A DNA stretch of 64,000 nucleotides from the NCBI RefSeq assembly GCF_016587415.1, contig NZ_BNJI01000001.1:6549501-6613500 (forward strand), read 5' to 3'. The translations under genes were made by a program, and so were the position numbers. The number at the start of each line of letters is the position of its first letter. The stretch's first letter is position 1. The notes below the pieces were generated by a model. That model did not search any database. It worked only from the letters and a program-made list of their open reading frames with translations, and was not told the origin of the DNA. Below, in pieces: positions 42,366 through 50,781 of this stretch. This stretch comes from Ktedonobacter sp. SOSP1-85. GTDB taxonomy: Bacteria; Chloroflexota; Ktedonobacteria; Ktedonobacterales; Ktedonobacteraceae.

Positions 42366-43100
42366 TCAGGCGAAGAGGTAGTTAAAGACCTTCTCGCCGA
42401 GTTTCTGCTCGCTGACCTCGATGCTGTTAGCCTCTTCACGCGCGAATTTGACTGCCTCCTGGAGCTTTTCGACGCGGGCAAGCAGTTCGTTGACGCGCCG
42501 GGCAGGTAGCGACCCAGAGAACTTGACGGTGCGCCAGTAGCCCACGATGATGTCCTCATAGTAGACCTCGACCTGCGCGGGATGCTTCTCCGTGGCCTCG
42601 GCTTTGACGTGGTTGCGTGGCACCTTCTTGGTCCTGGTGGTCTGAACTGGTTCGGTCGCCCAGTTGTCGGCGGAGGCATCAAAGTTCCAGCTCTCGGAGG
42701 CGTCCAGAACGGGCAGTTTTTTGACAAAGGTATGCAGGTCCACCAATTGCTTCTCCAGGAAGAGCAGGTAGGTCGCGGGAACCTGCGCGAGGAGGACCTG
42801 GCCATCAACAACGACATCTGCCTTGGCAACGCAGTTAGCCCAGTCTTTGGTCGCGGTGACGTCGAAGAGCTTGGTGAGCGTTTCGATGGTTTTGCGGATG
42901 ATGTCCTCGGCCTTGACTTGCACACGGGTCGACTCCGGTGGAAGCTGTTCACCCTCCTCATCCTTAGGACGGTAGGTTCTGGAGATGCCAGAGAGCAGGG
43001 TTGGCTTCTGGAGTGCGTGGTGTGCCTCCGTCAACTCCTGAAAGGTGCGACTTTTCGTGCCTTTTTCAACGGCGATAATTTGATTAAGTTTCGCTGCCAT
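42366..43100 (-). CDS. Hypothetical phage/plasmid-type protein (244 residues)
   Basis: Begins MAAKLNQIIAVEKGTKSRTF. Soluble, charged, with a long helical C-terminus (LPARRVNELLARVEKLQEAV). Proteins with this opening recur in phage and plasmid DNA of Gram-positive bacteria and Chloroflexota as uncharacterised conserved proteins. No catalytic motif is evident. A hairpin closes the transcript on its 3' side. Its position next to the integrase and tRNA-like sequences hints at a prophage or integrated-plasmid remnant, which is inference. Confidence 0.6.
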   Translation of the reverse strand: MAAKLNQIIAVEKGTKSRTFQELTEAHHALQKPTLLSGISRTYRPKDEEGEQLPPESTRVQVKAEDIIRKTIETLTKLFDVTATKDWANCVAKADVVVDGQVLLAQVPATYLLFLEKQLVDLHTFVKKLPVLDASESWNFDASADNWATEPVQTTRTKKVPRNHVKAEATEKHPAQVEVYYEDIIVGYWRTVKFSGSLPARRVNELLARVEKLQEAVKFAREEANSIEVSEQKLGEKVFNYLFA

Positions 43101-43213
43101 GCGTTTGTTTCCCCTTTTAATCTATTGCTGAGTCTGATGCTTCTTAGTATATAGCTATCTGTCAATAAAGAAGGGGCGCTGAGGAGCGCCTTCGCGCCTG
43201 CGGTGCTCAGGGG

Positions 43214-43270
43214 GGTAGGGGTATCTAGTGATGGACTGGCCTCGCCAGTCCATCACTAGATACCCCTACC
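43214..43270. terminator. Perfect 27-bp hairpin downstream of recQ
   Basis: GGTAGGGGTATCTAGTGATG... and its exact complement with a 3-nt loop, ending 18 nt before the recQ stop (minus strand). No T-tract. Confidence 0.7.
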
Positions 43271-43287
43271 ACGATGGTGTTTTTATC

Positions 43288-45507
43288 CTATGGTGTTGAG
43301 GTGTTCTGGAGGGTTTCTTGTTCGCGGCGGATAAGGGCGCGCACGAGGCGTAGCTCTTCGTAGCTATAGGCGTCGCCCAGTAGTTCTTTGGCGGGCTTGA
43401 GGACCTCCATGCCGACCTGCTGGTAGATGTTGACGATGTCTTCGTAGTGTCCGGCTTGAATGAGGGGCGAGACGTCGACCTCTTCGCCTGCCTCGATCAG
43501 GGCCGATAGGTGGTTGATGATCGTGCTGGTAGAGATGCCGCGCTGCTGGGCGATCTCTTCGATGCCATATCCCTGGCGGTAGAGCTCCAGGGAGGCGCGG
43601 TGGCTATCCAGGGCGTTGCGCTTGCGGACGACGGGCGCTTCTTCCCTGGCGGGCTTGGGCTCCTCGACGATCTCCAGGCCCACCTCCATGTTATGTTGAT
43701 CGCAGTAATCCTCAATGGCGCGTGTGAAGGGCGAGAAGAAAGCTTCCAGCTTGCGGTCGCCTACCCCAGGGATGGCGGCGAACTGTTTCTGTGTTTGTGG
43801 ACGCTGCTGAGCCATGACTTGCAGGCTGTTATCGGAGAAGATGATATAGGGGGCGATGTTGTACTCGTCGGCCAGGCGCTTACGCAGCTCGCGCAGGTGA
43901 TGGTAGAGGCCCCACTCTTCGGGCTTGAGTTCGACCTGGGGCGCGTTGCGTTTGCTGCCCTGGCGCTGTTCGCTGGCTATAGCGGGTATCTCGACCGTGC
44001 GCTGGCGGCGCAGGATCTCGGCGGAGAGCCTGTTGAGCTTGAGCACGGGATAGCCATCCTGGGTCTCACTAATGAGTTCCTGTTGCAGGAGTGCGCGTCC
44101 CAGGCGCGTCCATTCGTCGGCGCTCAGGTCCCTACCGATGCCATAGGTGGTGAGCTGGTCGTGGCCCATCTCGCGAATTTTCTTGGTGTTCGCGCCACGC
44201 AGGATCTCAATGATATAGCGCATGCCGTAACGCTGCTGGGTGCGGGAGACGCAAGAGAGGAACTTCTGTGCGTCGATGGTGCGATCCTCTAGAGTGACCG
44301 GGCGCAGGCAGTTATCGCAGTTGCCGCAGTTCTCCTCGGTAAAATTCTCGCCAAAATAGGCCAGCAGGGCCTTGCGGCGGCAGTCGGTACTCTCGCTATA
44401 GGTGATGACCTGCTGAATCTGCTGGCGGGCCTTCAAAAGCTCGTGCTCATCCTCTTTCTGGGCAAGGATAAATTCGTACTTCATTCGGTCGCCATGCTGG
44501 TAGAAGAGGATGCAGCGTGCCTCCAGGCCATCGCGTCCGGCACGCCCTGACTCCTGGTAGTAGCCCTCCAGGCTCTTGGGCATATCGTAGTGAATGACGG
44601 CGCGCACATCCGGCTTGGCGATGCCCATGCCAAAGGCGATGGTCGCCACCAGCACGGGGACATCGTCGTGGATAAAGCTATCCTGGTTGCGCGTGCGCTC
44701 ATCGGTGCTCAGGCCCGCGTGATAGGGGAGGGCACGAATGCCGTGGTGTTGCAGCGAATCAGCGATGGTATCGACGTTTTTGCGGCTCTGGCAGTAGATA
44801 ATCACTGGTGCGTCGGACTGCTCACGCAGAAACTGGACCAGTTCGCTATAAGTATTTTGATGCTTCTGGCGCACCTCGTAGTAGAGGTTGGGGCGGTTAT
44901 AGCTGGCGACCTCCACATAAGGATCGTTCAGTTTGAGCTGTGTGAGAATATCCTCTTGTACACGCTCGGTCGCGGTTGCGGTCAGGGCCATTGCCGGGAC
45001 ATGGGGATAGCGTACACGTAAACGCCCCAACTGACGATACTCCGGGCGGAAGTCATGTCCCCACTCGCTAACACAGTGAGCCTCGTCGACGGCGATCAGG
45101 CCCAGGCCGACGCGCTCCTGCACTTCGTCGAGGAAGATCAGAAAGGTCTGGGTCAGGAGGCGCTCGGGCGCGACATAGACGAGTTTGAGCTTGCCCTGAA
45201 GGATCTCGCGCTCGCGCTGTGAGCGTTCGCTCGCGCTCAAGGCGCTATTGAGGAAGGTCGCAGGAATACCATTGGTCTTCAGGCGGTCGACCTGGTCCTG
45301 CATGAGCGCGATCAGGGGCGAGATAATGATACTGACTCCATTGAGTAAGAGTCCCGAGAGTTGATAGATGAGGGATTTGCCCGCGCCTGTTGGCATCAAG
45401 GCGAAGGCGTCTCGCCCTGAGAGCGCCTGCTCAATCACCTCGCGCTGCCCGGGGAGGAACGCCTCGTAGCCAAAATAATGCTTTAAATGTTGCTCTAAAT
45501 CCTGCAC
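43288..45507 (-). CDS. recQ: ATP-dependent DNA helicase RecQ
   Basis: 739 residues. Motif I MPTGAGKS, motif II DEAHCVSEWGHDFRPEY, motif III ALTATAT, motif VI ESGRAGRDG, then the RecQ zinc region (CRRKALLAYF, CGNCDNC), a winged helix and an HRDC domain (LYHHLRELRKRLADEYNIAP). The C-terminus adds a helix-turn-helix extension (YRQGYGIEEIAQQRGISTST) seen in some RecQ proteins. All helicase motifs are intact. It unwinds 3'-5' in recombination and fork repair. Monocistronic, ending at the hairpin 43214-43270. Confidence 0.95.
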   Translation of the reverse strand: MQDLEQHLKHYFGYEAFLPGQREVIEQALSGRDAFALMPTGAGKSLIYQLSGLLLNGVSIIISPLIALMQDQVDRLKTNGIPATFLNSALSASERSQREREILQGKLKLVYVAPERLLTQTFLIFLDEVQERVGLGLIAVDEAHCVSEWGHDFRPEYRQLGRLRVRYPHVPAMALTATATERVQEDILTQLKLNDPYVEVASYNRPNLYYEVRQKHQNTYSELVQFLREQSDAPVIIYCQSRKNVDTIADSLQHHGIRALPYHAGLSTDERTRNQDSFIHDDVPVLVATIAFGMGIAKPDVRAVIHYDMPKSLEGYYQESGRAGRDGLEARCILFYQHGDRMKYEFILAQKEDEHELLKARQQIQQVITYSESTDCRRKALLAYFGENFTEENCGNCDNCLRPVTLEDRTIDAQKFLSCVSRTQQRYGMRYIIEILRGANTKKIREMGHDQLTTYGIGRDLSADEWTRLGRALLQQELISETQDGYPVLKLNRLSAEILRRQRTVEIPAIASEQRQGSKRNAPQVELKPEEWGLYHHLRELRKRLADEYNIAPYIIFSDNSLQVMAQQRPQTQKQFAAIPGVGDRKLEAFFSPFTRAIEDYCDQHNMEVGLEIVEEPKPAREEAPVVRKRNALDSHRASLELYRQGYGIEEIAQQRGISTSTIINHLSALIEAGEEVDVSPLIQAGHYEDIVNIYQQVGMEVLKPAKELLGDAYSYEELRLVRALIRREQETLQNTSTP

Positions 45508-45620
45508 ACTTCACCAGCCCTTCTAAAAGACACATTCACCTGATGATAGCAGATCGAACTACTCTTTTACAACTAGGGTGCTAATTTTAGCTATGTACAT
45601 TACACAAAAGTCCCCTGCTC

Positions 45621-46011
45621 TTAAACCTTGACCTGGGGAGTGCCAAACTCTTGCAGGAGTGGTTGAAGACGAGCGCAGAGCGTAGTGTCCCATTGCTCTA
45701 TTTCAGCGATCAGGCACATTGTCGCTGCCGCGAGAGCCCGACGTAACTCTTGCTCATCGAGTGAGCGCACCAGCGTATCTGCGAACGGCTTGGTGACGAC
45801 TGCGGGAAGCTTATCAATGCCGCGTCCGTGGGCCGCGCTCTCTCCCAGGCGAATGCACGCAAGGGCAAGCGCGTGATTACGAATCTCACTGATCCAGTAT
45901 GCAGCCTGCCAGGGTTTGCGGCGCTCAATGCGCCCCCTGTGACTCGCGGGTCACCTGCGCCATTTCCACGACGTAATTACGTACGTGGTCGCGTTGCTTC
46001 TCAGTGAACAT
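45621..46011 (-). pseudogene. Nucleotidyltransferase-like gene with internal deletion and frameshift
   Basis: From the ATG at 46011 it reads MFTEKQRDHVRNYVVEMAQV and then, one base out of frame after a GGGG run, RIERRKPWQAAYWISEIRNH, AAHGRGIDKLP and LVRSLDEQELRRALAA to the stop at 45621. The second part resembles the C-terminal helical domain of nucleotidyltransferase-domain proteins, and the first part their N-terminus. The catalytic domain between them (roughly 150 residues) is missing. Family assignment is from memory of the motif KPWQAxYWI and should be tested. Confidence 0.5.
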
Positions 46012-46409
46012 AGTGATTTCCCGCCTTTTAACCTTCGGATATTACCATACTTGCATAAGTGTATATAACAGGTAGGCATGAGGAGACGATTGTATTCGAT
46101 CTGGTCAAATCTGGAGAGTTGTGCTATGCTTACCTATAGGACAGTTCTAGTTGCATCTTCCTTGAGAGCGTGGTGAGAACACGCCTGCGCCCTGGCGCCA
46201 GGCCGCTCAAAACCATTCTTCTTAAGTGGAGTATACCCGGCAGGAACCGAAGAGGTCAAGGGTAGATGCACTAGGGAATTTTTCGTCCTCACGGATTATA
46301 TCCTGTCGCGGCAGATCCAGCATGGACGCGTATGCGTCTACGAGTAAGCGCAGGCTTGCCTGGGGCTGGTGAGGCGGCGGTAGAAAATTCTTTGAGGAAA
46401 GTGGAGCTT
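46012..46409. other. Intergenic region, little visible
   Basis: About 400 bp between divergent genes. There is a weak TATGCT-type box near 46125 and no strong repeat or RNA signature. Confidence 0.3.
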
Positions 46410-47186
46410 ATGGATAGTTCTCTTCACAGTGCTAGTCTCACAGCAGATGAGCTGAAGCAGCATTCCGCAGCCATTGAGGAGGCGGAGGTTGAGAGCGCGG
46501 AAGAAGAGCATCACATCCACCTGCCCAATCCAAGCCTGTGGCCACTCATTCTGAGTGCAGCGATTCTTGTCACAGTCGCTGGATTGCTGGGCCTTCCTGA
46601 TAGTGCCTTGCTCACCTATATCGGCGCACCATTTATCATCGTCGGTATCATGGGCTGGGCCCTGGAAGATCCTATGGCGGCACCCAAGGAGCGCTACAAG
46701 GTCTTCAATCCCAACGCTCGTTTCCAGCTTGGCCAGGAAGTCCTGGACAAGAACGGGCAGTGGCTTGGCACCGTCAAGGCGCGTTTTGGTCGCTATATTC
46801 TGGCCGAACGTGGAGATGTGTTCGCTAAAGTGCTCTATGTGCCTCATGAGGCTGTTGAGGAGATCATCAAAGGAAGCATTGTACGCCTGAATGTCAGCGA
46901 GGATACCTTGCTGGATCGAGGTCTCGATGTGGTTCCCGATGATCTATATGACGACGCGGTTGAACCCGTGCTACCGTCCTTAAACGGGACCCCCCTGTTT
47001 GGACGTGGGCAGCTCTCTCCTGCGCAGACGGGACACTACAACTATGGCCCGAACTATCCTGGTATCAATACCGATGCCAGTGGTTCGTTCCATCACGAAG
47101 AAGTGTCACCCATCCCGCAGAAGTTTGTGGGTGAGCGCCGCAAGGTCGTTTCTCGCGGCAGAAGACCTTTACCTGCCAATGGCTAG
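46410..47186 (+). CDS. Cytochrome-c-oxidase-subunit-IV-like membrane protein with PRC-barrel/DUF2171-like domain
   Basis: 258 residues from the ATG at 46410 (GGAGC upstream; the longer frame from 46332 has no good site). After an acidic start come LPNPSLWPLILSAAILVTVA and a second hydrophobic helix ending GIMGWALEDP, the pattern of small bacterial cytochrome c oxidase subunit IV. A beta-rich module follows (LGQEVLDKNGQWLGTVKARF, ...GDVFAKVLYVPHEAVEEIIK), similar to PRC-barrel/DUF2171, and then a disordered tail. The fusion of an oxidase-type anchor with a barrel domain is unusual. No oxidase genes are adjacent. Confidence 0.6.
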   Translation: MDSSLHSASLTADELKQHSAAIEEAEVESAEEEHHIHLPNPSLWPLILSAAILVTVAGLLGLPDSALLTYIGAPFIIVGIMGWALEDPMAAPKERYKVFNPNARFQLGQEVLDKNGQWLGTVKARFGRYILAERGDVFAKVLYVPHEAVEEIIKGSIVRLNVSEDTLLDRGLDVVPDDLYDDAVEPVLPSLNGTPLFGRGQLSPAQTGHYNYGPNYPGINTDASGSFHHEEVSPIPQKFVGERRKVVSRGRRPLPANG

Positions 47187-47237
47187 GTAACGAGGCCAGG
47201 CCCTAAGGGATGTAAGCAGCTCTTGCATCCCTTATTT

Positions 47238-48656
47238 TTATGGTATTTCTTGTAAAAAAGCGGGTGTTGCCGGTATACGCGAAAAGCATGCCGACAACAC
47301 CCGCTTTTTTAAAGCGTGGTATGTTTGGGAGATGTCAGATGCCCCGGCGAAAGCACGGGAGCTTGTATCTGGATTCCACCGCAATTCGGCATACCGGCGA
47401 AGGCGTGCTGCTTTGGCTTCACGATCCGACACATCAGGGGCAACTGACAAGAGCCCCGTGCTCACCCAATCCTGTCGAATGAGCAACGTCCGCATGGCAA
47501 GGTTCCTGGCACCCACCAGATCAGCATGCAGCGTATACTGACAGTTCTGACAGACAAACAACAAGCCTTTGTTGGGTCGATTGGCATCACAGGTATGCCC
47601 ACACCGGGGGCAGGCTTTGCTCGTGTAGTGGGCATCCACTTTGATGGCCATGCTTTTGTGAAGCAGCGCTTTGTAGGCGATCATGGCATGCAGCTCGGCA
47701 AACGACCATTTGGAGTGCGCGGTGTTGGCTTTGCGCTGCTTGCGAGAGGCCTTCTTGCCATGTTTGCGCCTAGTCCTCTCACGGATGTGGGTCAGATCCT
47801 CCAAGCCAATCAGACTGCCAGGATGGGTGTGCACAATGCATTTGGAAACGACATGATTGGCGTCTTGCTTTAACCGTCTCTCTCGTCCGCTGATTTGCAT
47901 GAGTTTGCGCGTGGCGGAACGAGTGCCTTTGTGCTGAAGACGCTTTCTCAGTCGGGCGTAATGATGCGACCTGGCCACCAGGCGTTTGCCCGAATGGAAG
48001 GTCGTCTCTCCGGTCGCCGTTGAGGTGACGGCCAGGTAGCGCATCCCAACATCCATTCCCACCACCTGCTTGTGAGTCTCTGGGGTTGGGTCTGCAATCG
48101 CTTGCTTCAGGGAGACGAGCACATAGAACTGTTTCCTGGGCTTGTCATACCAGAGCTTGGCCGAGCCAATCTCGGCCCCCTTCTGGATGAGGGCGGTATG
48201 CTCGTCATAGCCGGTATAGGGAAGCACGACCCGTCCCGCAAGCGTCAAGATGCTGACCTGTTGCCCTTTCTTGAAGCTATAGTCCTTGCCGTACTGGTAG
48301 GTCAGGGTGGGAGACACAAAGGTGGGAGGCTGATCCAACCCTTTGTAGCGCTTCCTGGTCTTTCCAGCCAGCCGGGCCTGCGCATTCTGCTTGACCTTCG
48401 TCCAGAGGGCCTTGTAGGTGGCTCCTACCTGGCGAGGAACGGAACAGGTCATTTGGGAGGGCAGATGAAAACGAGTGCGGATCTCATCATAGGTTCCCTC
48501 TTGCAAGCGAACAGCATTGCTTATCTTGCCATGCTCGAAAGCATAGCGACTCACGGAATTGAGCGCATCGCGATAGGCAAGCTGGGTCGCGCGCAAGAGC
48601 TGAAACTGCGCTGGTGTCGTATGAAGCTTGAGTTTTGCTGTCATCACCGTTTTCAT
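47238..48656 (-). CDS. tnpB: TnpB RNA-guided nuclease, stand-alone
   Basis: 472 residues. The N-terminal OrfB HTH region (KLKLHTTPAQFQLLRATQLA) is followed by RuvC parts with Asp in VGMDVGMRYLAV, Glu in IGLEDLTHIRER and Asp in HADLVGARNLA, and a zinc ribbon CPRCGHTCDAN...CQNCQ. All catalytic residues are kept. No tnpA is present. The C-terminus is about 80 residues longer than usual, because the frame reads through the element's 3' end, including an AAGCGGGTGTTG/CAACACCCGCTT hairpin (about 47255-47312) expected to be part of the omega RNA. Confidence 0.85.
   Translation of the reverse strand: MKTVMTAKLKLHTTPAQFQLLRATQLAYRDALNSVSRYAFEHGKISNAVRLQEGTYDEIRTRFHLPSQMTCSVPRQVGATYKALWTKVKQNAQARLAGKTRKRYKGLDQPPTFVSPTLTYQYGKDYSFKKGQQVSILTLAGRVVLPYTGYDEHTALIQKGAEIGSAKLWYDKPRKQFYVLVSLKQAIADPTPETHKQVVGMDVGMRYLAVTSTATGETTFHSGKRLVARSHHYARLRKRLQHKGTRSATRKLMQISGRERRLKQDANHVVSKCIVHTHPGSLIGLEDLTHIRERTRRKHGKKASRKQRKANTAHSKWSFAELHAMIAYKALLHKSMAIKVDAHYTSKACPRCGHTCDANRPNKGLLFVCQNCQYTLHADLVGARNLAMRTLLIRQDWVSTGLLSVAPDVSDREAKAARLRRYAELRWNPDTSSRAFAGASDISQTYHALKKRVLSACFSRIPATPAFLQEIP
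47252..47316 (-). ncRNA. 3'-terminal hairpin, candidate omega-RNA end
   Basis: AGCGGGTGTTG and its complement, with inner CCGG/CCG pairing, flanked by runs of A and T. It sits inside the 3' end of tnpB, where omega RNAs of TnpB loci normally end. On the plus strand it could also terminate transcripts of the gene at 46410. Confidence 0.45.
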
Positions 48657-48847
48657 AGCTGAAGTATAGCAGAATAGTCAGGCGCATGTCAAGGAAGTAA
48701 AAACAGATGGAGCATGCATGCAAGCATGCTCCCTGCCTCCCTCCTCACAAAAGGAATGCCACAGGTTTGGTGATGGTTTCAATGGTGTTGGAGCGGAGCT
48801 TATGGACGTGGTAAAATAGAGGTGCCTCTAGCTGCGATGCTTAGGAG

Positions 48848-48888
48848 GGCCGACTTCCCCCTCGTGGGGAAGCCGGACTTTTTTATTT
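48848..48888 (+). terminator. Bidirectional-looking terminator
   Basis: CCGACTTCCCC/GGGGAAGCCGG around CTCGT, followed on the plus strand by CTTTTTTATTTT. It lies 10 nt beyond the 3' end of the minus-strand dehydrogenase gene. Confidence 0.7.
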
Positions 48889-48897
48889 TGATGAGGG

Positions 48898-49746
48898 TTA
48901 GTATTCGTAGAAGCCGCGCCCGCTCTTGCGGCCAAGCATACCGGAGTTGACCATGCGGCGCAGGAGGGGGGATGGCGCGTAGAGCGGCTCTTTAAATTCT
49001 TCATAGAGCGCCTCAGCGGCCCAGAGTGTGGTATCGAGACCCACATAGTCGAGTAGGGTCAGCGGACCCATAGGATAGCCACAACCCAGCTTCATAGCCG
49101 TATCGATATCCTCTTTGCTTGCCAGCCCATTCTCGTACATGCGGATGGCGGCGAGGAGGTAGGGGATGAGCAGGAAGTTGACGATAAAGCCTGCCGTATC
49201 TTTGGCCACGACCGGTGTCTTGCCCAGCGACTTGGCGAAGGCGCGCACCGTCTCAACGGTCTCGTCGGAGGTAGAAATTGTGCGCACGATCTCGACGAGC
49301 TTCATGACGGGTGCGGGATTAAAGAAGTGCAGGCCACAGACCTTGTCGGCGCGCTTGGTGACGGCGCCCATCTGCGTGATGTTGAGCGAGGAGGTGTTGC
49401 TGAGGATCAGGGCCTCGGGCTTGAGGGCGTTATCGAGGGCTGGGAAGAGGCGGAGCTTCTCCTCCATATTCTCGATGACCGCCTCGATGACGAGATCGCA
49501 GTCGGCCAGGTCTTTGGTATCGAGGGTGCCGCGCAGGTGATTCTTATAGTCGCGAGCTTGCTCCTCGTTGATCTTGCCCTTTTGAAGCATCATATCCCAG
49601 GCACCCTGGATACGTGCCATACCTTTATCGAGAAAGTCCTGCGCGACCTCGCGCACGATTGTTTCATAGCCAGCCTGGGCGCACGTCTGCGCGATCCCGC
49701 TCCCCATAAGGCCACACCCAATGACACCTACTTTACGAATCTCCAT
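48898..49746 (-). CDS. 3-hydroxybutyryl-CoA dehydrogenase
   Basis: 282 residues. NAD-binding GCGLMGSGIAQTCAQAGYE (about residues 10-28), SNTSSLNITQMG, GLHFFNPAPVMKLVEIV with the catalytic His, then VVAKDTAGFIVNFLLIPYL, and the C-terminal dimer domain LGCGYPMGPLTLLDYVGLDT. Length and motifs are those of the Hbd/PaaH family. It oxidises (S)-3-hydroxyacyl-CoA in fatty-acid or butanoate metabolism in the cytoplasm. Monocistronic; a terminator lies at 48848-48888. Confidence 0.93.
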   Translation of the reverse strand: MEIRKVGVIGCGLMGSGIAQTCAQAGYETIVREVAQDFLDKGMARIQGAWDMMLQKGKINEEQARDYKNHLRGTLDTKDLADCDLVIEAVIENMEEKLRLFPALDNALKPEALILSNTSSLNITQMGAVTKRADKVCGLHFFNPAPVMKLVEIVRTISTSDETVETVRAFAKSLGKTPVVAKDTAGFIVNFLLIPYLLAAIRMYENGLASKEDIDTAMKLGCGYPMGPLTLLDYVGLDTTLWAAEALYEEFKEPLYAPSPLLRRMVNSGMLGRKSGRGFYEY

Positions 49747-49959
49747 CGAATCTTCCTTTCAAAATAAAAGCGTAGGTTCTGAAAACGAGCAGGATAATCC
49801 TCTCGCCACCGTGTACTAATGTATCACAAAACTGGCTTGCGAGGCGAATGCGCCCTGCAGCCTAGCCCCCTTCACTGGGTGCCGTGCCGTGTCCCCTTTA
49901 AAGGGTTACGGCGCCGATTTAAATTAATCAACCCCATCGCGCGAATCTGCTCCAAAAGT

Positions 49960-50126
49960 CGGTAGGGACCAGCTTTAGCGCGTCCAAAGGCGATTAATCG
50001 CATGCAGGCGCAGCCCCAAACGTTAGGATTGGCATTATCATGAGATGAACGCAATCTCTTCGGAGAACCGGCTTGCGCCGCACTGCCATGAATGGCGTTC
50101 GGACGCGCTAAAGCTGGTCCCTACCG
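49960..50126. repeat. Perfect 26-bp inverted repeat with 115-bp interior
   Basis: CGGTAGGGACCAGCTTTAGC... (49960-49985) is exactly complementary to 50101-50126. The right arm includes the last codons and stop region of the membrane protein gene ending at 50108. The interior has no gene. Confidence 0.7.
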
Positions 50127-50623
50127 GGCTGGAGAGCCTCTTCAGCGTCAGATGGCTCTGCTGTGGAGGCGGGTATCCCGAAGAATGCGAAATATTTGGT
50201 AACCAGTTTTGTTCTTCCCAGCAAAGACAGGGTTAAAGCGACTTCAGTTGGGGGACCTAAAATAAGCGTTAAGTAGGTCTGGATAGTGAAAATAATGCTA
50301 AATATTGGCGAGTGGCTATTTTCTATCTTGTCAGGGAGAGATATGAGATTTGATAGAAAGAAAAGCCACGTTATAAGTGGGAGGAATAGCGCGGCTACAT
50401 ATATAAAACCACTTGTATCTTCCCCTTTTTTCTGGGCCTCGTGCATAGATTTTCCTATAGTAAGCGTACGGAAAGCCATAGCTATTACCAGCAATATTGC
50501 ATAAGCGCTCGCTATATAACATAGCAGTGTAAGCTGATGGAAGAGGGTAAATACGAGCGTCAGTATGGTGCTCAGGATAAAGGGCGGAAGGAGGGCGCGA
50601 AGCAGGGACATCTTGAGAGACAT
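50108..50623 (-). CDS. Hypothetical membrane protein (171 residues)
   Basis: Four predicted membrane helices (LLPPFILSTILTLVFTLF; LLCYIASAYAILLVIAMAF; IYVAALFLPLITWLFFL; IIFTIQTYLTLILGPPTEVA). A cytoplasmic loop follows the second helix (KSMHEAQKKGEDTSG), and a soluble C-terminal tail contains an acidic patch. The last six codons lie in the 26-bp inverted repeat, so the original C-terminus may have been modified. No family recognised. Confidence 0.6.
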   Translation of the reverse strand: MSLKMSLLRALLPPFILSTILTLVFTLFHQLTLLCYIASAYAILLVIAMAFRTLTIGKSMHEAQKKGEDTSGFIYVAALFLPLITWLFFLSNLISLPDKIENSHSPIFSIIFTIQTYLTLILGPPTEVALTLSLLGRTKLVTKYFAFFGIPASTAEPSDAEEALQPGRDQL

Positions 50624-50733
50624 GGACGTTTACCTCATACCGTATTTGCAGGTGTTGTTCGCTGATAGTATACTCTACTTTGTGCCTGGCGGATAGCTGT
50701 GATATGAGTGGATAAAAGGAGACTAAAAGAGAC

Positions 50734-50763
50734 TGTAGGGTCCATGCTAGCATGGACCCTACA
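50734..50763. terminator. 30-bp perfect palindrome
   Basis: TGTAGGGTCCATGCT joined to its complement, 18 nt beyond the 3' end of the hydrolase gene. An 18-base core of the same palindrome recurs at 59840-59857. Confidence 0.65.
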
Positions 50764-50781
50764 ATTTGTTTGGTTTTTTTC

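Noticed and set aside
43510..44292. 260-codon plus-strand frame inside recQ
   Set aside because: Antisense shadow of a clear RecQ helicase.
48072..48662. 196-codon plus-strand frame inside tnpB
   Set aside because: Antisense shadow of an intact TnpB gene.
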